DNA of 64,000 nucleotides, from assembly GCF_029946515.1 (NCBI RefSeq), contig NZ_JARZHH010000046.1:1-64000 (forward strand). The letters are read 5' to 3'. The stretch is from Polyangium sp. 6x1 (GTDB lineage: Bacteria; Myxococcota_A; Polyangia; Polyangiales; Polyangiaceae). The number at the start of each line of letters is the position of its first letter. Position 1 is the first letter of the stretch. Positions 10,084-18,582 of the stretch are shown one piece after another. The notes beneath the pieces are model-generated. The model was not told where the DNA came from. It saw only the letters and a list, made by a program, of their open reading frames with translations, and did no database searches. Made by a program: the position numbers and the translations under genes.

Positions 10084-10959
10084 TCAAGTCGACTGCAAGT
10101 GCTGCAGCAAGGGCGCGATCAGCTCAGCAGGGGACGTTTCCAGCATGAAATGACCAACGTTCGGGAGATCGCGCTCTCTATAAACGGCGTGAACGTAGTC
10201 TTTCGTTGCCTCCAGAGTCGCACGGGAGAGCGCAGGGCCATCACTCCAAAGCAGGAGTGTCGGTACCGTCACCGGCGGCACCTTCAGGAACTCCTCGAGG
10301 GAGATCGAGCGCTCCCAGGAGAGCGCGCCCACGAGCGCTCCGGGTTCCTTCATCCGCTCGACATATCGATCCACAAATGGTTGCGGCAAGCCGATGTCCG
10401 CCAGAAACCCATGCAAGCGCGCCGCATTGTCGGCAAGCATCGCAGCTGCGCGTTCGTGGACGTCCGGCGCACCGAACTGGTGCTGAAGACGGCGCCATTT
10501 CTCCATCTGCTCGGGCTCCGATTGGATACCTCGCGCAAAGGCGGCCGGGTGCGGATATCGCAGCGCGGTCAATGATCGAACCCGCGCCGGTCGATACGCT
10601 GTCAGCATCCACGCCTGCATCCCCCCCATGCCGAACCCGGCGACATCGAAGCTCTTCAGTCCGAGGGCATCGGCGATGCCGATCGCATCCTCGATGAACT
10701 GCGTGAACGTGCAATTGGGCGGCCCTTCAGGCCGCGTACTGGCAACGTATCCACGTTGATGAGGTGCGAACGCCTGGAAGCCTACCGCGGCCAGAGCCTC
10801 GGCGATCGGAGCCCAGGTAGATGGCTCCTGTGGAAACCCATGAAGGAGCAAGATCGGGCGGCCGCCTTCAGGTCCCCAGCTCAGAACGGGGAACGTCAAT
10901 CCGTTAGATTGCAAGCTTCTCGTCGTCGGAGAAACGCTCGCATCGAAGGAGTTCGTCAT
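10084..10959 (-). CDS. alpha/beta-hydrolase with glycine at the nucleophile position
   Basis: A 291-residue protein with the alpha/beta-hydrolase landmarks: oxyanion-hole segment 'LLLHGFPQEPSTW' (residues 37-49), a candidate acid Asp240 in 'LLLWSDGPALS', and His270 in 'NVGHFMLE'. The nucleophile elbow, normally GxSxG, reads GFGMG (residues 108-112), so Gly110 replaces the serine. Its codon GGC (10630-10632) is one transition from AGC. It starts 18 bases after the adenylation-carrier-thioesterase gene and is almost certainly in its operon. Either it is catalytically dead, works by another mechanism, or reflects a recent mutation or sequence error. Confidence 0.8.
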   Translation of the reverse strand: MTNSFDASVSPTTRSLQSNGLTFPVLSWGPEGGRPILLLHGFPQEPSTWAPIAEALAAVGFQAFAPHQRGYVASTRPEGPPNCTFTQFIEDAIGIADALGLKSFDVAGFGMGGMQAWMLTAYRPARVRSLTALRYPHPAAFARGIQSEPEQMEKWRRLQHQFGAPDVHERAAAMLADNAARLHGFLADIGLPQPFVDRYVERMKEPGALVGALSWERSISLEEFLKVPPVTVPTLLLWSDGPALSRATLEATKDYVHAVYRERDLPNVGHFMLETSPAELIAPLLQHLQST

Positions 10960-10977
10960 GATGCAATTCCTAGGCTC

Positions 10978-13755
10978 CTACCTGCCACCCATCGCCCGGT
11001 CGACTTCCGCGCGCAGCACGGCCTGGAACTCGCCGACGTGTTGTTTGCCCATGAGCGAGTGGTGCTCGCCGGCCACATCGATGTAGCGGTTGGGTCCACG
11101 AGAGAAATGATCCCAACGCTTGACGTCCTCCAGCCAGTGACGTTTCGTGCCGTGCAGCGGATGCGCGTAGAACACGGTCATCGATTCCACGGAGCCCGAA
11201 GGGACATACGACTGGCCAAGGACCACCAGGGAGCGCGAAAGCGCGGCCCATGCTTTGAACTTGCGCAAGTCCATGTCGAGCTCGGCAAGCCGCCCGGGTG
11301 GGGCAATCTGGATGATAGGGTCGCAGGGGTCCTGGTCCGGTGGCGCTCCACGCAACCGAGCGGGCAATTCGTCCAGTTGCTTTCTGTCGATCAGCCCTAG
11401 CAAGAAAGCGACGTGGAGCGGCCCCTCGACGCCCTCGAGCTTGGCGCTGGGCTCCGCGAGGAATGGCGTCTCGTCGATGCAGCCAACGAAAGGAACGCGC
11501 TCACCTTGCGACTCGAGCACCTTGGCAATCTCGAACGCAACAGGCCCACCGAACGAGTACCCTGCAATGGCGTAGGGACCATGAGGCTGGCGCCTGCGGA
11601 TGGCATCAACGTACACGCGAACCATCTCGTCGAGCGTCTCGAAGGGCTGTTCACTCTCATTGAATCCGCGGGCCCGCACTGCATAGAAGGGGCGTTCGTT
11701 GACGAAGTAACTCGCGAGGCTGACATAGACGAGAATTTCACCGACGCCCGGGTGAACACAGAACAACGGAGTCTTGTCCCCGGTGAGCTGGAGCGGTACG
11801 ACGGGGTCATAGTGATCCGTCTCGCGGCGCGCGAGCGCGCGCACGGTCGGGTTCTGAAGAATGTGAACGAGCGGAATGTCTGCGAGATCCAGGCGCTGTT
11901 CGAGGTGCTGCTTGAGCTTGATGATGTCGAGCGAGGTACCTCCGAGATCGAAGAAGCTCGCGGTGGCGCTCAGGTGTCGAGGATCGAGACCGAGCACATC
12001 GGAAAAGATTTCGGCGATTACCTTCTCCTCGGGCCCCTCGGGGGGCGTGTAGCCACCGCTTTGGCGGCTCCTCACCTCTGCGATGTGCGCCTCATGAGCC
12101 TCGAACTCGCCGGCCTCGAGGCGTTTGCGCATCAGCGCGCGCTGAATCTTTCCCAGACTCGTCTTCGGAAAGGCCCCCTTCGGTAGGGGCAGCATCAATG
12201 CCGGCTTGAAACCCCACAGCAGAACGACCGTGCTGCGGATGGCCATGGTCAACTGATGGAGCCGGGCCTCATCGGCCCACGGGAAGGTCGTAGCGAAAGC
12301 GACGACGAGCTGCTCGGTGTCGGCGCCTTTGGCTCGTGTGGGGAAGGCGGCCACGAACGAGCGCTCGATTCCCGAAAGCTGCTCCAAGGCTGTCTCCAGC
12401 TCATGGCTGAAGTAGTTTACGCCGTTGACGATGATGCAGTCCTTGCTGCGTCCGACGAGGTTGAGACGTCCGTCTTCGATGCGCCCCAGGTCTCCGGTGC
12501 GAAACCAACCATCGGGGGTGAATGCAGCGCGCGTCGCGTCTTCGTCGTTGTGGTAGCGGGTGAAGACCATCGGACCGCGCACCTGCAATTCGCCAGGCTC
12601 GCCGGCGGGCAGCGGGGCCCCGTGGTCGCCCACGATACGCATCTGGAACCCAGTGATGGGCAGGCCGACAGAAGCGAACTCACGCTTGGCATCGCCGACC
12701 GGAAAGTCGTGCGAATACACGCTTGCTGCGGATGTCTCGGTCATGCCAAACGCCGGGCGCAGTACGTCGCGTGCAAGCCCATAGGGCGCAAGCAGATCGA
12801 GAAAACGGCATCCGGTCTCGACGACATTGGCTTCGCCGCCGGTGATGATGTACCGCAGGCAGGACAGATTGAGCTCGAGAGGGAGCGTTGCGAGCCCGAA
12901 TTTCGGCGACTGCAACGCGGCATTGATCTGCCCCAGGAGAAAATTCGGCGCGAAAGCCATGGAGACTCTGTAGCGGTCGATGAGCCGCAGGAAGAGGAGC
13001 GGGTCGGACAAAATTGCCGAGGGCTCGACATGGACCTGCGCAGCGCCGACGTACTGCGATACCATGTGCACTTCCAGGAGCGCAGCGACATGATCGAAGG
13101 CGATCCAGTTGAGTGTGACATCGGCGGCCGTAAGCTGCTGCCGCTCGGCCTTGCCTGCCATGGACGCAAGGAGATTGCCATGCGTGAGCACGACTGCTTT
13201 CGAGTTGCCGGTCGAGCCGGACGTCAGCATGAGGACGGCCGGGTCGGTGAGCTTTGCCTCGTGGGTCATGTTCTGTGGCTTGGCGGCGCGCAGATCATCT
13301 AGGTCCATGGCCATCACTCCGCCCGGCAGGTCCTTTCGCAACGAACCGGTCGTGATCAGGAGTGGACGGTCGAGCAATGCACCGACATGAGCGAGGTGCT
13401 TGGCCCAGCGCTCCGGGTCGTTGCGAATCGGCGCCAGCGGACAAGGGACATAGCCTCCCAGCACGCAAGCCCAGAAGGCTGGGATGATATCGCCCGGGTA
13501 CTCGAGCAGAAGGACGACGCTTGCGCCGGTTGGATACTCGGAGGCCTGCAGGCCTCCGAGTATCCGCCTCGCTTCGGCGAGCAAGGCGGGATAAGTCACG
13601 TGTACAGCCTCGTGCTCACGCTCCGAGGAAATCAGCCGCACGCCCAAGGACGGATGCTCTTGCGCCGACCGCAACAGCATCGCGGCGAGGTTTGCGAGAG
13701 GCTGGCCCGGACGCGCGGGTAGATCAAAAGAGATCGGGTCGATCGAAACGGTCAC
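10978..13755 (-). CDS. A-T-TE NRPS-like synthetase
   Basis: A single-module enzyme of 925 residues. Residues 1 to about 555 are an adenylation domain with LTSGSTGNSK (177-186), 'FGMTETSAASV', 'WFRTGDLGRI' and the C-terminal 'PKTSLGKIQR' carrying the catalytic lysine. A carrier domain follows with Ser608 in 'FFDLGGTSL'. A type I thioesterase (659-925) has Ser734 in GYSFGG and His898/899 in GEHHS. There is no condensation domain. This A-T-TE order, with 'LNWIAFDHVAALLEVH' in the substrate pocket, resembles aryl-alpha-keto-acid synthetases such as those for atromentin and ralfuranones; the substrate is inferred. GTG 13755 is chosen because a GGAGG lies 7 bases upstream. Confidence 0.85.
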   Translation of the reverse strand: MTVSIDPISFDLPARPGQPLANLAAMLLRSAQEHPSLGVRLISSEREHEAVHVTYPALLAEARRILGGLQASEYPTGASVVLLLEYPGDIIPAFWACVLGGYVPCPLAPIRNDPERWAKHLAHVGALLDRPLLITTGSLRKDLPGGVMAMDLDDLRAAKPQNMTHEAKLTDPAVLMLTSGSTGNSKAVVLTHGNLLASMAGKAERQQLTAADVTLNWIAFDHVAALLEVHMVSQYVGAAQVHVEPSAILSDPLLFLRLIDRYRVSMAFAPNFLLGQINAALQSPKFGLATLPLELNLSCLRYIITGGEANVVETGCRFLDLLAPYGLARDVLRPAFGMTETSAASVYSHDFPVGDAKREFASVGLPITGFQMRIVGDHGAPLPAGEPGELQVRGPMVFTRYHNDEDATRAAFTPDGWFRTGDLGRIEDGRLNLVGRSKDCIIVNGVNYFSHELETALEQLSGIERSFVAAFPTRAKGADTEQLVVAFATTFPWADEARLHQLTMAIRSTVVLLWGFKPALMLPLPKGAFPKTSLGKIQRALMRKRLEAGEFEAHEAHIAEVRSRQSGGYTPPEGPEEKVIAEIFSDVLGLDPRHLSATASFFDLGGTSLDIIKLKQHLEQRLDLADIPLVHILQNPTVRALARRETDHYDPVVPLQLTGDKTPLFCVHPGVGEILVYVSLASYFVNERPFYAVRARGFNESEQPFETLDEMVRVYVDAIRRRQPHGPYAIAGYSFGGPVAFEIAKVLESQGERVPFVGCIDETPFLAEPSAKLEGVEGPLHVAFLLGLIDRKQLDELPARLRGAPPDQDPCDPIIQIAPPGRLAELDMDLRKFKAWAALSRSLVVLGQSYVPSGSVESMTVFYAHPLHGTKRHWLEDVKRWDHFSRGPNRYIDVAGEHHSLMGKQHVGEFQAVLRAEVDRAMGGR

Positions 13756-14118
13756 AGTAAGACCTCCATGCGTGGCCGCATACTTTCGGCGACATAAAAA
13801 GGAAACCACGGCCACTCGTCAAGAAAAATTGTCTCGTGCCAAACATGTGCCATGGACAGCCGAAATGCTGCCGCCCCCGATCCGGATCGCATCCGCCGAT
13901 CGAGCGACTCCACGTTTCGATCCACCATTTGCGCGAAAACCCCGCGCCGGATCGCCATTGCGCATGTTTCACGGACATGACTCAGCGAGGTGGAGTGCAA
14001 ACGAGCATGGAGTCCTCGACGCGAGGCAGCCCCGTCGGGGCCTGGGGCAACGCCCCAGCGCAGCGCCCTACGGCGGAACCCGCTCGACAGCGCCGCGGCT
14101 GTGGACGAAGATCTCCAC
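13756..14118. other. 363-bp divergent intergenic region with one REP-like GC repeat
   Basis: It separates the synthetase operon from the divergent lipoprotein gene. The stretch 14023-14061 (GAGGCAGCCCCGTCGGGGCC followed by TGGGGCAACGCCCCA) is an inverted-orientation relative of the GC-rich leaders seen near 9790 and 44024. The remainder shows no gene; promoters are expected but not identifiable. Confidence 0.55.
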
Positions 14119-14574
14119 GTGCAACGTGAGATCCCGCCGCCCTGCCGGAAGCCAACCTGGAAACCGTCGCGCCTGTCTCTCCTCGTCCTCCTGGGACTCG
14201 CGAGTTGCGCAGCCCCGCCCGGGGAGCCGCCGGTCGATGCGCCTTCGAACCTCGCCTCCGCGTGCCCGACGAACGAGATCACATTCACGCGGGAGACCGG
14301 GTGCGTGAACGACGGATCGGTGGAGTTTTGCTTGCCGACGGGCAATGAAGCGCTCCTCGCAGAGGTCCGGGAGATCGCGCCGACGATCGAGGCCGGAGCG
14401 TCGCGTGGCCGCGCGGGCTGCAATCTGCCGGCCGAGACGCTGTATTTCTTCCCGACGGGTGAGGCCGAGTGCGTCGCGCACCATGGCGCGCTCGTGGATG
14501 CGGCGTGGGACAAGATCTGCCGGATCGCGGCGCTGCCCGAGGTGAAGGCCATCGTGCCGACGTGGTACGAATGA
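14119..14574 (+). CDS. small lipoprotein of unknown function
   Basis: A signal peptide with a hydrophobic core 'LSLLVLLGLASC' ends in a clear lipobox (LASC), so the product is an exported lipoprotein. The mature part, about 120 residues, contains six cysteines in a pattern suggesting disulfides and ends 'VKAIVPTWYE'. No family is recognised. The frame is open further upstream to ATG 13990, but that would run through the intergenic repeat. GTG 14119 (or 14101) gives a normal-length signal peptide, and no good ribosome-binding site decides between them. A strong hairpin follows the stop. Confidence 0.7.
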   Translation: MQREIPPPCRKPTWKPSRLSLLVLLGLASCAAPPGEPPVDAPSNLASACPTNEITFTRETGCVNDGSVEFCLPTGNEALLAEVREIAPTIEAGASRGRAGCNLPAETLYFFPTGEAECVAHHGALVDAAWDKICRIAALPEVKAIVPTWYE

Positions 14575-14586
14575 GCTCGGCCGACG

Positions 14587-14615
14587 GGCCTCCTGCGACG
14601 ACCTCGCAGGAGGCC
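14587..14615 (+). terminator. perfect 12-bp hairpin ending the lipoprotein gene
   Basis: GGCCTCCTGCGA (14587-14598) and TCGCAGGAGGCC (14604-14615) pair perfectly around a CGACC loop, 12 bases after the lipoprotein stop. No U-tract follows. It makes the kinase operon downstream a likely separate transcription unit. Confidence 0.6.
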
Positions 14616-14685
14616 GGCTCGATCCATGGACACGACCTCTGCGCGTCGGGTAAGCTCGGGGGCTCGTAGGGTCGGAGATCCCCGG

Positions 14686-17600
14686 ATGGAGCGTGTCCTG
14701 TCGGCGGGCGAGGTGGTCGCCGGACGCTTCGAGGTCGAGCGCCTCGTCGTGCGGGGCGGAATGGGCACCGTCTACCGGGCGCTCGATCGTTCGGACGGCG
14801 CCTGGGTGGCGCTCAAGCTGAGCACGCTGCCCACCACGGACACGGGCACGCGGTCGCGCTTCGAGCGTGAGGCGGCGCTGCTCGAACGGGCCACGCATCC
14901 GCGCGTCGTGCGATATGTGGCGCGCGGCCACCTCGACGCCCGGCGCGCTTACCTCGTGATGCAATGGCTCGACGGCGAGGATCTCCGCTGCGTGCTCCAG
15001 CGAGGGCCGCTCGCGGCGGTTGACGCGCAGCGCGTGCTCGCGTGCGCGGCCGAGGCGCTCGCGGCGGTGCACGCCGAGGGGATCGTGCACCGCGACGTGA
15101 AACCTGCGAATCTGTTTCTGCGCGGCGGGGCGAGCGCCGACGTGGTGCTGCTCGACTTCGGCCTCGCGCGACCGACGAAGGCGGCGAAGCGGCTGACGGC
15201 CACGGGGCATTTCGTTGGGACACCGCAATACATGGCGCCCGAGCAGCTCGTCGACGGGGCGAGTCTCGGGCCGGCTACGGACGTGTTTTCCCTCGGCTGC
15301 GTTTTTTATGAATGCCTGACGGGTAGACCCGCATTCGCGGCGGAGCATGTGGCCGGCGTGCTCGCGCGCATTCTTTACGACGATCCTGCCCCGGTGCGCT
15401 CGGTTCGCCCCGCCATTCCGCAAGAATGGGAGGACCTCCTCGCGCGCATGCTGAGCCGGAACGCCGAGCGGCGCCCGCGGGACGGCGCGGCGCTCCAGAG
15501 CCTCGTCTCCATGCTGCCCGCGGTCACGGCAGAGGAACACCTGCCCGCGACCGTGCGCCCCGCGGCCCGCCTGGAGGCCGGCGAGCAGACGCTCATGACG
15601 CTCGTGCGCGTGACGTTCGGCCCCTCCGAGGGCGGCGCTCCGGGGGACGTCTTCGCGGCGGCGTCGGACCGCAGGGAGGCGGCGCGGCGGACGCTCCCGC
15701 GCATTGGGTTCGACGTGGAGGAGCTCGCGGAGGGCTCGATTCTCGCGTCCGTCGCGCCGCGCGGGATGGTCACGGATCAGGCGCGGATCGCCGCGCGCGG
15801 AGCGCTGGTTCTACGCGAGCTCTGGCCCGACGCGCGGATCGGCGTGACGACGGGTCGCGCCTCGATGGGGCAAACGACGCGCACGGGCGAGGCGGCGACG
15901 CGCGCGAGGAAGCTGCTCGAAGACCCGAGCCGCGAGGCGCAGGAGGGCGTGTGGCTCGACGCCGTGACGGCCGCGATGCTCGATACGCGTTTCGTCACGC
16001 AGAGCCGGGCGAATGCGACGCTCTTGCTCGCGGAACGCCCGGGCGAGAGCGCGGGGCGGCTGCTCCTCGGCAAACCAACGCCCTGCGTGGGGCGCGAGGT
16101 CGAGCTGATGGAGCTCGAAGGCCTGCTCGGGCGAGCCATCGAGGACGGCGAGCCCCAGGGCGTCCTCTTGCTTGGACCGCCGGGGACGGGCAAATCGCGG
16201 CTCTTCGGGGAGCTCGCGCAGAGGATTCGCAGGACGCACCCCGAGACGTTGCTCCTCGTCGGCCACGGCGATCCGCTGACCGCGGGCTCGCCGTACGGGG
16301 TCTTGCGGGATGCATTGCGACGGCACGCGGGCCTCGACGCGATCGAGGAGCCCGCGCGCGCGCGGGAGCTCTTGATCGAGCGGCTCTGCGAGCACGTCGA
16401 CGCGGAAAAGCGGCGGCGCGTAGGCGAGTTCCTCGGCGAGCTTTGTGGCGTCCCCTTCCCTGCGGAGGCGAGCCCGCCGCTCTTGGCCGCGCGCAATGAC
16501 GCGCTCGTCATGGAAGAGCAGATCGGGCAGGCGTTCTCGGAGTGGATCGCCGCGGCCTGCACGGCGCGCCCCGTGACCCTGGTCCTCGAGGATCTGCACT
16601 GGGGCGACGCGCTCACGGTCAAACTCCTGCGGAGCGTGCTGCGGAGCGCCGGCGACATGCCGCTCTTCGTGTTGTGCCTGGGGCGGCCCGAGACGCGCGA
16701 GCTGCTTCCGAACGTCGCCCCCTCGCGGTTTTACGAGATGAGCTTGCGACCGCTCGGTCGGCGCGCGATGGAGCGGCTCATCGACGCCGTGCTCGGCCAT
16801 GCCGTCGGCCCGGAGACGGTGGCGCGCATGGTAAAACTCTCCGAGGGCAATGCGTTGTTCCTGGAGGAGCTCATCCGGGCCGCGGCGGAGGGGAACATGA
16901 GCGAGGCGCCGGAGACGGTCGTGGCCATGCTCCAGGCGCGTTTGTCGAAGCTCTCGGCGCCGGAGCGGCGGCTCTTGCGCGCCGCGAGCGTCGTGGGCGA
17001 GACGTTCTGGGTGGGCGCGGCGCGGCAGCTCGTCGCGGCGTGGGGGGCCCGCGACGACGTCGACGCGTGGCTCGCGCGCCTCATCGAGGAGGAGCTCGTC
17101 GAGCGGCACAAGGAGAGCCGATTCTCCCGGGAAATCCAGATGGGTTTCCGGCACGCGCTCGTGAAGGACGCGGCGTACGGGCTCCTCACGGAGGCGGATC
17201 GGAGAAGCGCGCATCTCGTGGCGGTCGCATGGCTCGAAGGCGCGGGGGAGGCCGATGCCATGGCGCTCGCGGGGCACGCGGAGGAAGGCGGGGACCTCGC
17301 GCGGGCGGCGCGGTTTTACGCGAACGCGGCCGCGGAGTCGCTCGGGCGGAACGATCTCCGGGAGGCTTCACAACGCGCGGCGAAGGGGCTCGGCTGCCGG
17401 GCGGAGGGCGTGCTGCGCGGTGAGCTCTTCGCGATCCTCTCCCTGGCGAAATACGGCATCGGGGTGTGGGCGGAGTCGACGTCGCTGGGGCTCGAAGCGC
17501 TCTCGACGCTACCGAAAGGGAGCTTCTGGTGGTGCCGCACGGCGGAGCGGATGATCCACGCATTGCCGCAGATCGGGGCCCTCGCTCCTTTCCTGGCGCT

Positions 17601-18582
17601 TGCGGAGGAGGTTTGCCAGGTGGAACCTCACCCCGAGGCGCTCTCCGCGTTCGTCGCTGCGACGGGCAATTTGCTCTACATTGCCACGGCGCTTTTTCCG
17701 GTCACGCTCGTCGACATCCGTCGAAAGACCCTCGCGCGCCTCGCAGAACAAACGGCGCTCGACGAACCCCGGGCGCGCGGACTTTCGCTCATGTGGTCGG
17801 CGTGGGCCGCGGCGTACGTGGAGCCCTCCCTCGAGCGGAACCGAGCGCTCGCCGCGCGCGCCGTGGAGGTGCTCGCCGAGGGGAACGTCTTTCACGAGCT
17901 CTGCCTGGCGCATGTCCTCTGCGGCCTTGCGGAGCGGGAGATCGGCGACATCGACGCCGCCGAGGTGTCCACGCGAAAGGCGCTTTCGATCGCCGAGCGG
18001 ATCCAGGACGGGTATCAGATCGCGAACGCGGCGTTTTACCTGAGCGAGACCCTGCTCGAATGGAACGACCCGTCGCGCCTCGAAGAGAGCGAATCGAACG
18101 CGCGGAGGGCGCTCGATGCCCACGTGGGGGCGTTCTACGAAGCCGCGAGCTTTCGTGTCCTCGCAGAGATCGCGCTCTCTCGTGGCCAGACGTCGCTCGC
18201 CGAAAAGCACGCGCGGCGGGCCGTCGACGCCGTGGGAGATACGGGAGGCATGCTCTTGTACTGGCACGCAGCCACCCACCTGCGCGCGCTGCTCGCGTGC
18301 GGGCGCGTGGGCGAGGCGCTCGCGGCCGTGGAAAAACGCCTCCCCTCGTTCCTCGCGCTCGACGGCGCCGGTTATTTCGACGTCCCCTTCCGCCTCGCCG
18401 TCGCCGAGACGTTTTTCGCGGCGGGCGCGCGCGCGGCCGGCGAGGACGCCCTTTGCGAGACGCTCCGGCAAATCGAGCTCCGCGCCGAGCACGTCCACGA
18501 CGCCGCGGCCCGCTCGCTTTACCTCGCCCGAAAGGACAACGTCCGCGCCTTCGCGCTCGCCCGCGAATGGAGGCTCCGATGA
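14686..18582 (+). CDS. Ser/Thr protein kinase fused to AAA/STAND-like ATPase and TPR region
   Basis: A 1298-residue multidomain regulator. Residues 10-270 are a Hanks-type kinase: glycine loop 'VVRGGMGTVYRAL', HRDVKPANL at 135, DFGLAR from 157 and the APE-type 'MAPEQLV'. Residues 315-470 resemble a class III nucleotidyl-cyclase fold without metal-binding aspartates, seen in similar kinases. An ATPase follows with Walker A GPPGTGKS (497-504) and 'LEDLHWGD' (634-641). The last 500 residues are TPR-like helices. ATG 14686 is chosen over 14626 because the kinase domain begins just after it and GGAG lies upstream. Its stop overlaps the next gene as ATGA. First gene of the candidate defence operon. 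Confidence 0.88.
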   Translation: MERVLSAGEVVAGRFEVERLVVRGGMGTVYRALDRSDGAWVALKLSTLPTTDTGTRSRFEREAALLERATHPRVVRYVARGHLDARRAYLVMQWLDGEDLRCVLQRGPLAAVDAQRVLACAAEALAAVHAEGIVHRDVKPANLFLRGGASADVVLLDFGLARPTKAAKRLTATGHFVGTPQYMAPEQLVDGASLGPATDVFSLGCVFYECLTGRPAFAAEHVAGVLARILYDDPAPVRSVRPAIPQEWEDLLARMLSRNAERRPRDGAALQSLVSMLPAVTAEEHLPATVRPAARLEAGEQTLMTLVRVTFGPSEGGAPGDVFAAASDRREAARRTLPRIGFDVEELAEGSILASVAPRGMVTDQARIAARGALVLRELWPDARIGVTTGRASMGQTTRTGEAATRARKLLEDPSREAQEGVWLDAVTAAMLDTRFVTQSRANATLLLAERPGESAGRLLLGKPTPCVGREVELMELEGLLGRAIEDGEPQGVLLLGPPGTGKSRLFGELAQRIRRTHPETLLLVGHGDPLTAGSPYGVLRDALRRHAGLDAIEEPARARELLIERLCEHVDAEKRRRVGEFLGELCGVPFPAEASPPLLAARNDALVMEEQIGQAFSEWIAAACTARPVTLVLEDLHWGDALTVKLLRSVLRSAGDMPLFVLCLGRPETRELLPNVAPSRFYEMSLRPLGRRAMERLIDAVLGHAVGPETVARMVKLSEGNALFLEELIRAAAEGNMSEAPETVVAMLQARLSKLSAPERRLLRAASVVGETFWVGAARQLVAAWGARDDVDAWLARLIEEELVERHKESRFSREIQMGFRHALVKDAAYGLLTEADRRSAHLVAVAWLEGAGEADAMALAGHAEEGGDLARAARFYANAAAESLGRNDLREASQRAAKGLGCRAEGVLRGELFAILSLAKYGIGVWAESTSLGLEALSTLPKGSFWWCRTAERMIHALPQIGALAPFLALAEEVCQVEPHPEALSAFVAATGNLLYIATALFPVTLVDIRRKTLARLAEQTALDEPRARGLSLMWSAWAAAYVEPSLERNRALAARAVEVLAEGNVFHELCLAHVLCGLAEREIGDIDAAEVSTRKALSIAERIQDGYQIANAAFYLSETLLEWNDPSRLEESESNARRALDAHVGAFYEAASFRVLAEIALSRGQTSLAEKHARRAVDAVGDTGGMLLYWHAATHLRALLACGRVGEALAAVEKRLPSFLALDGAGYFDVPFRLAVAETFFAAGARAAGEDALCETLRQIELRAEHVHDAAARSLYLARKDNVRAFALAREWRLR

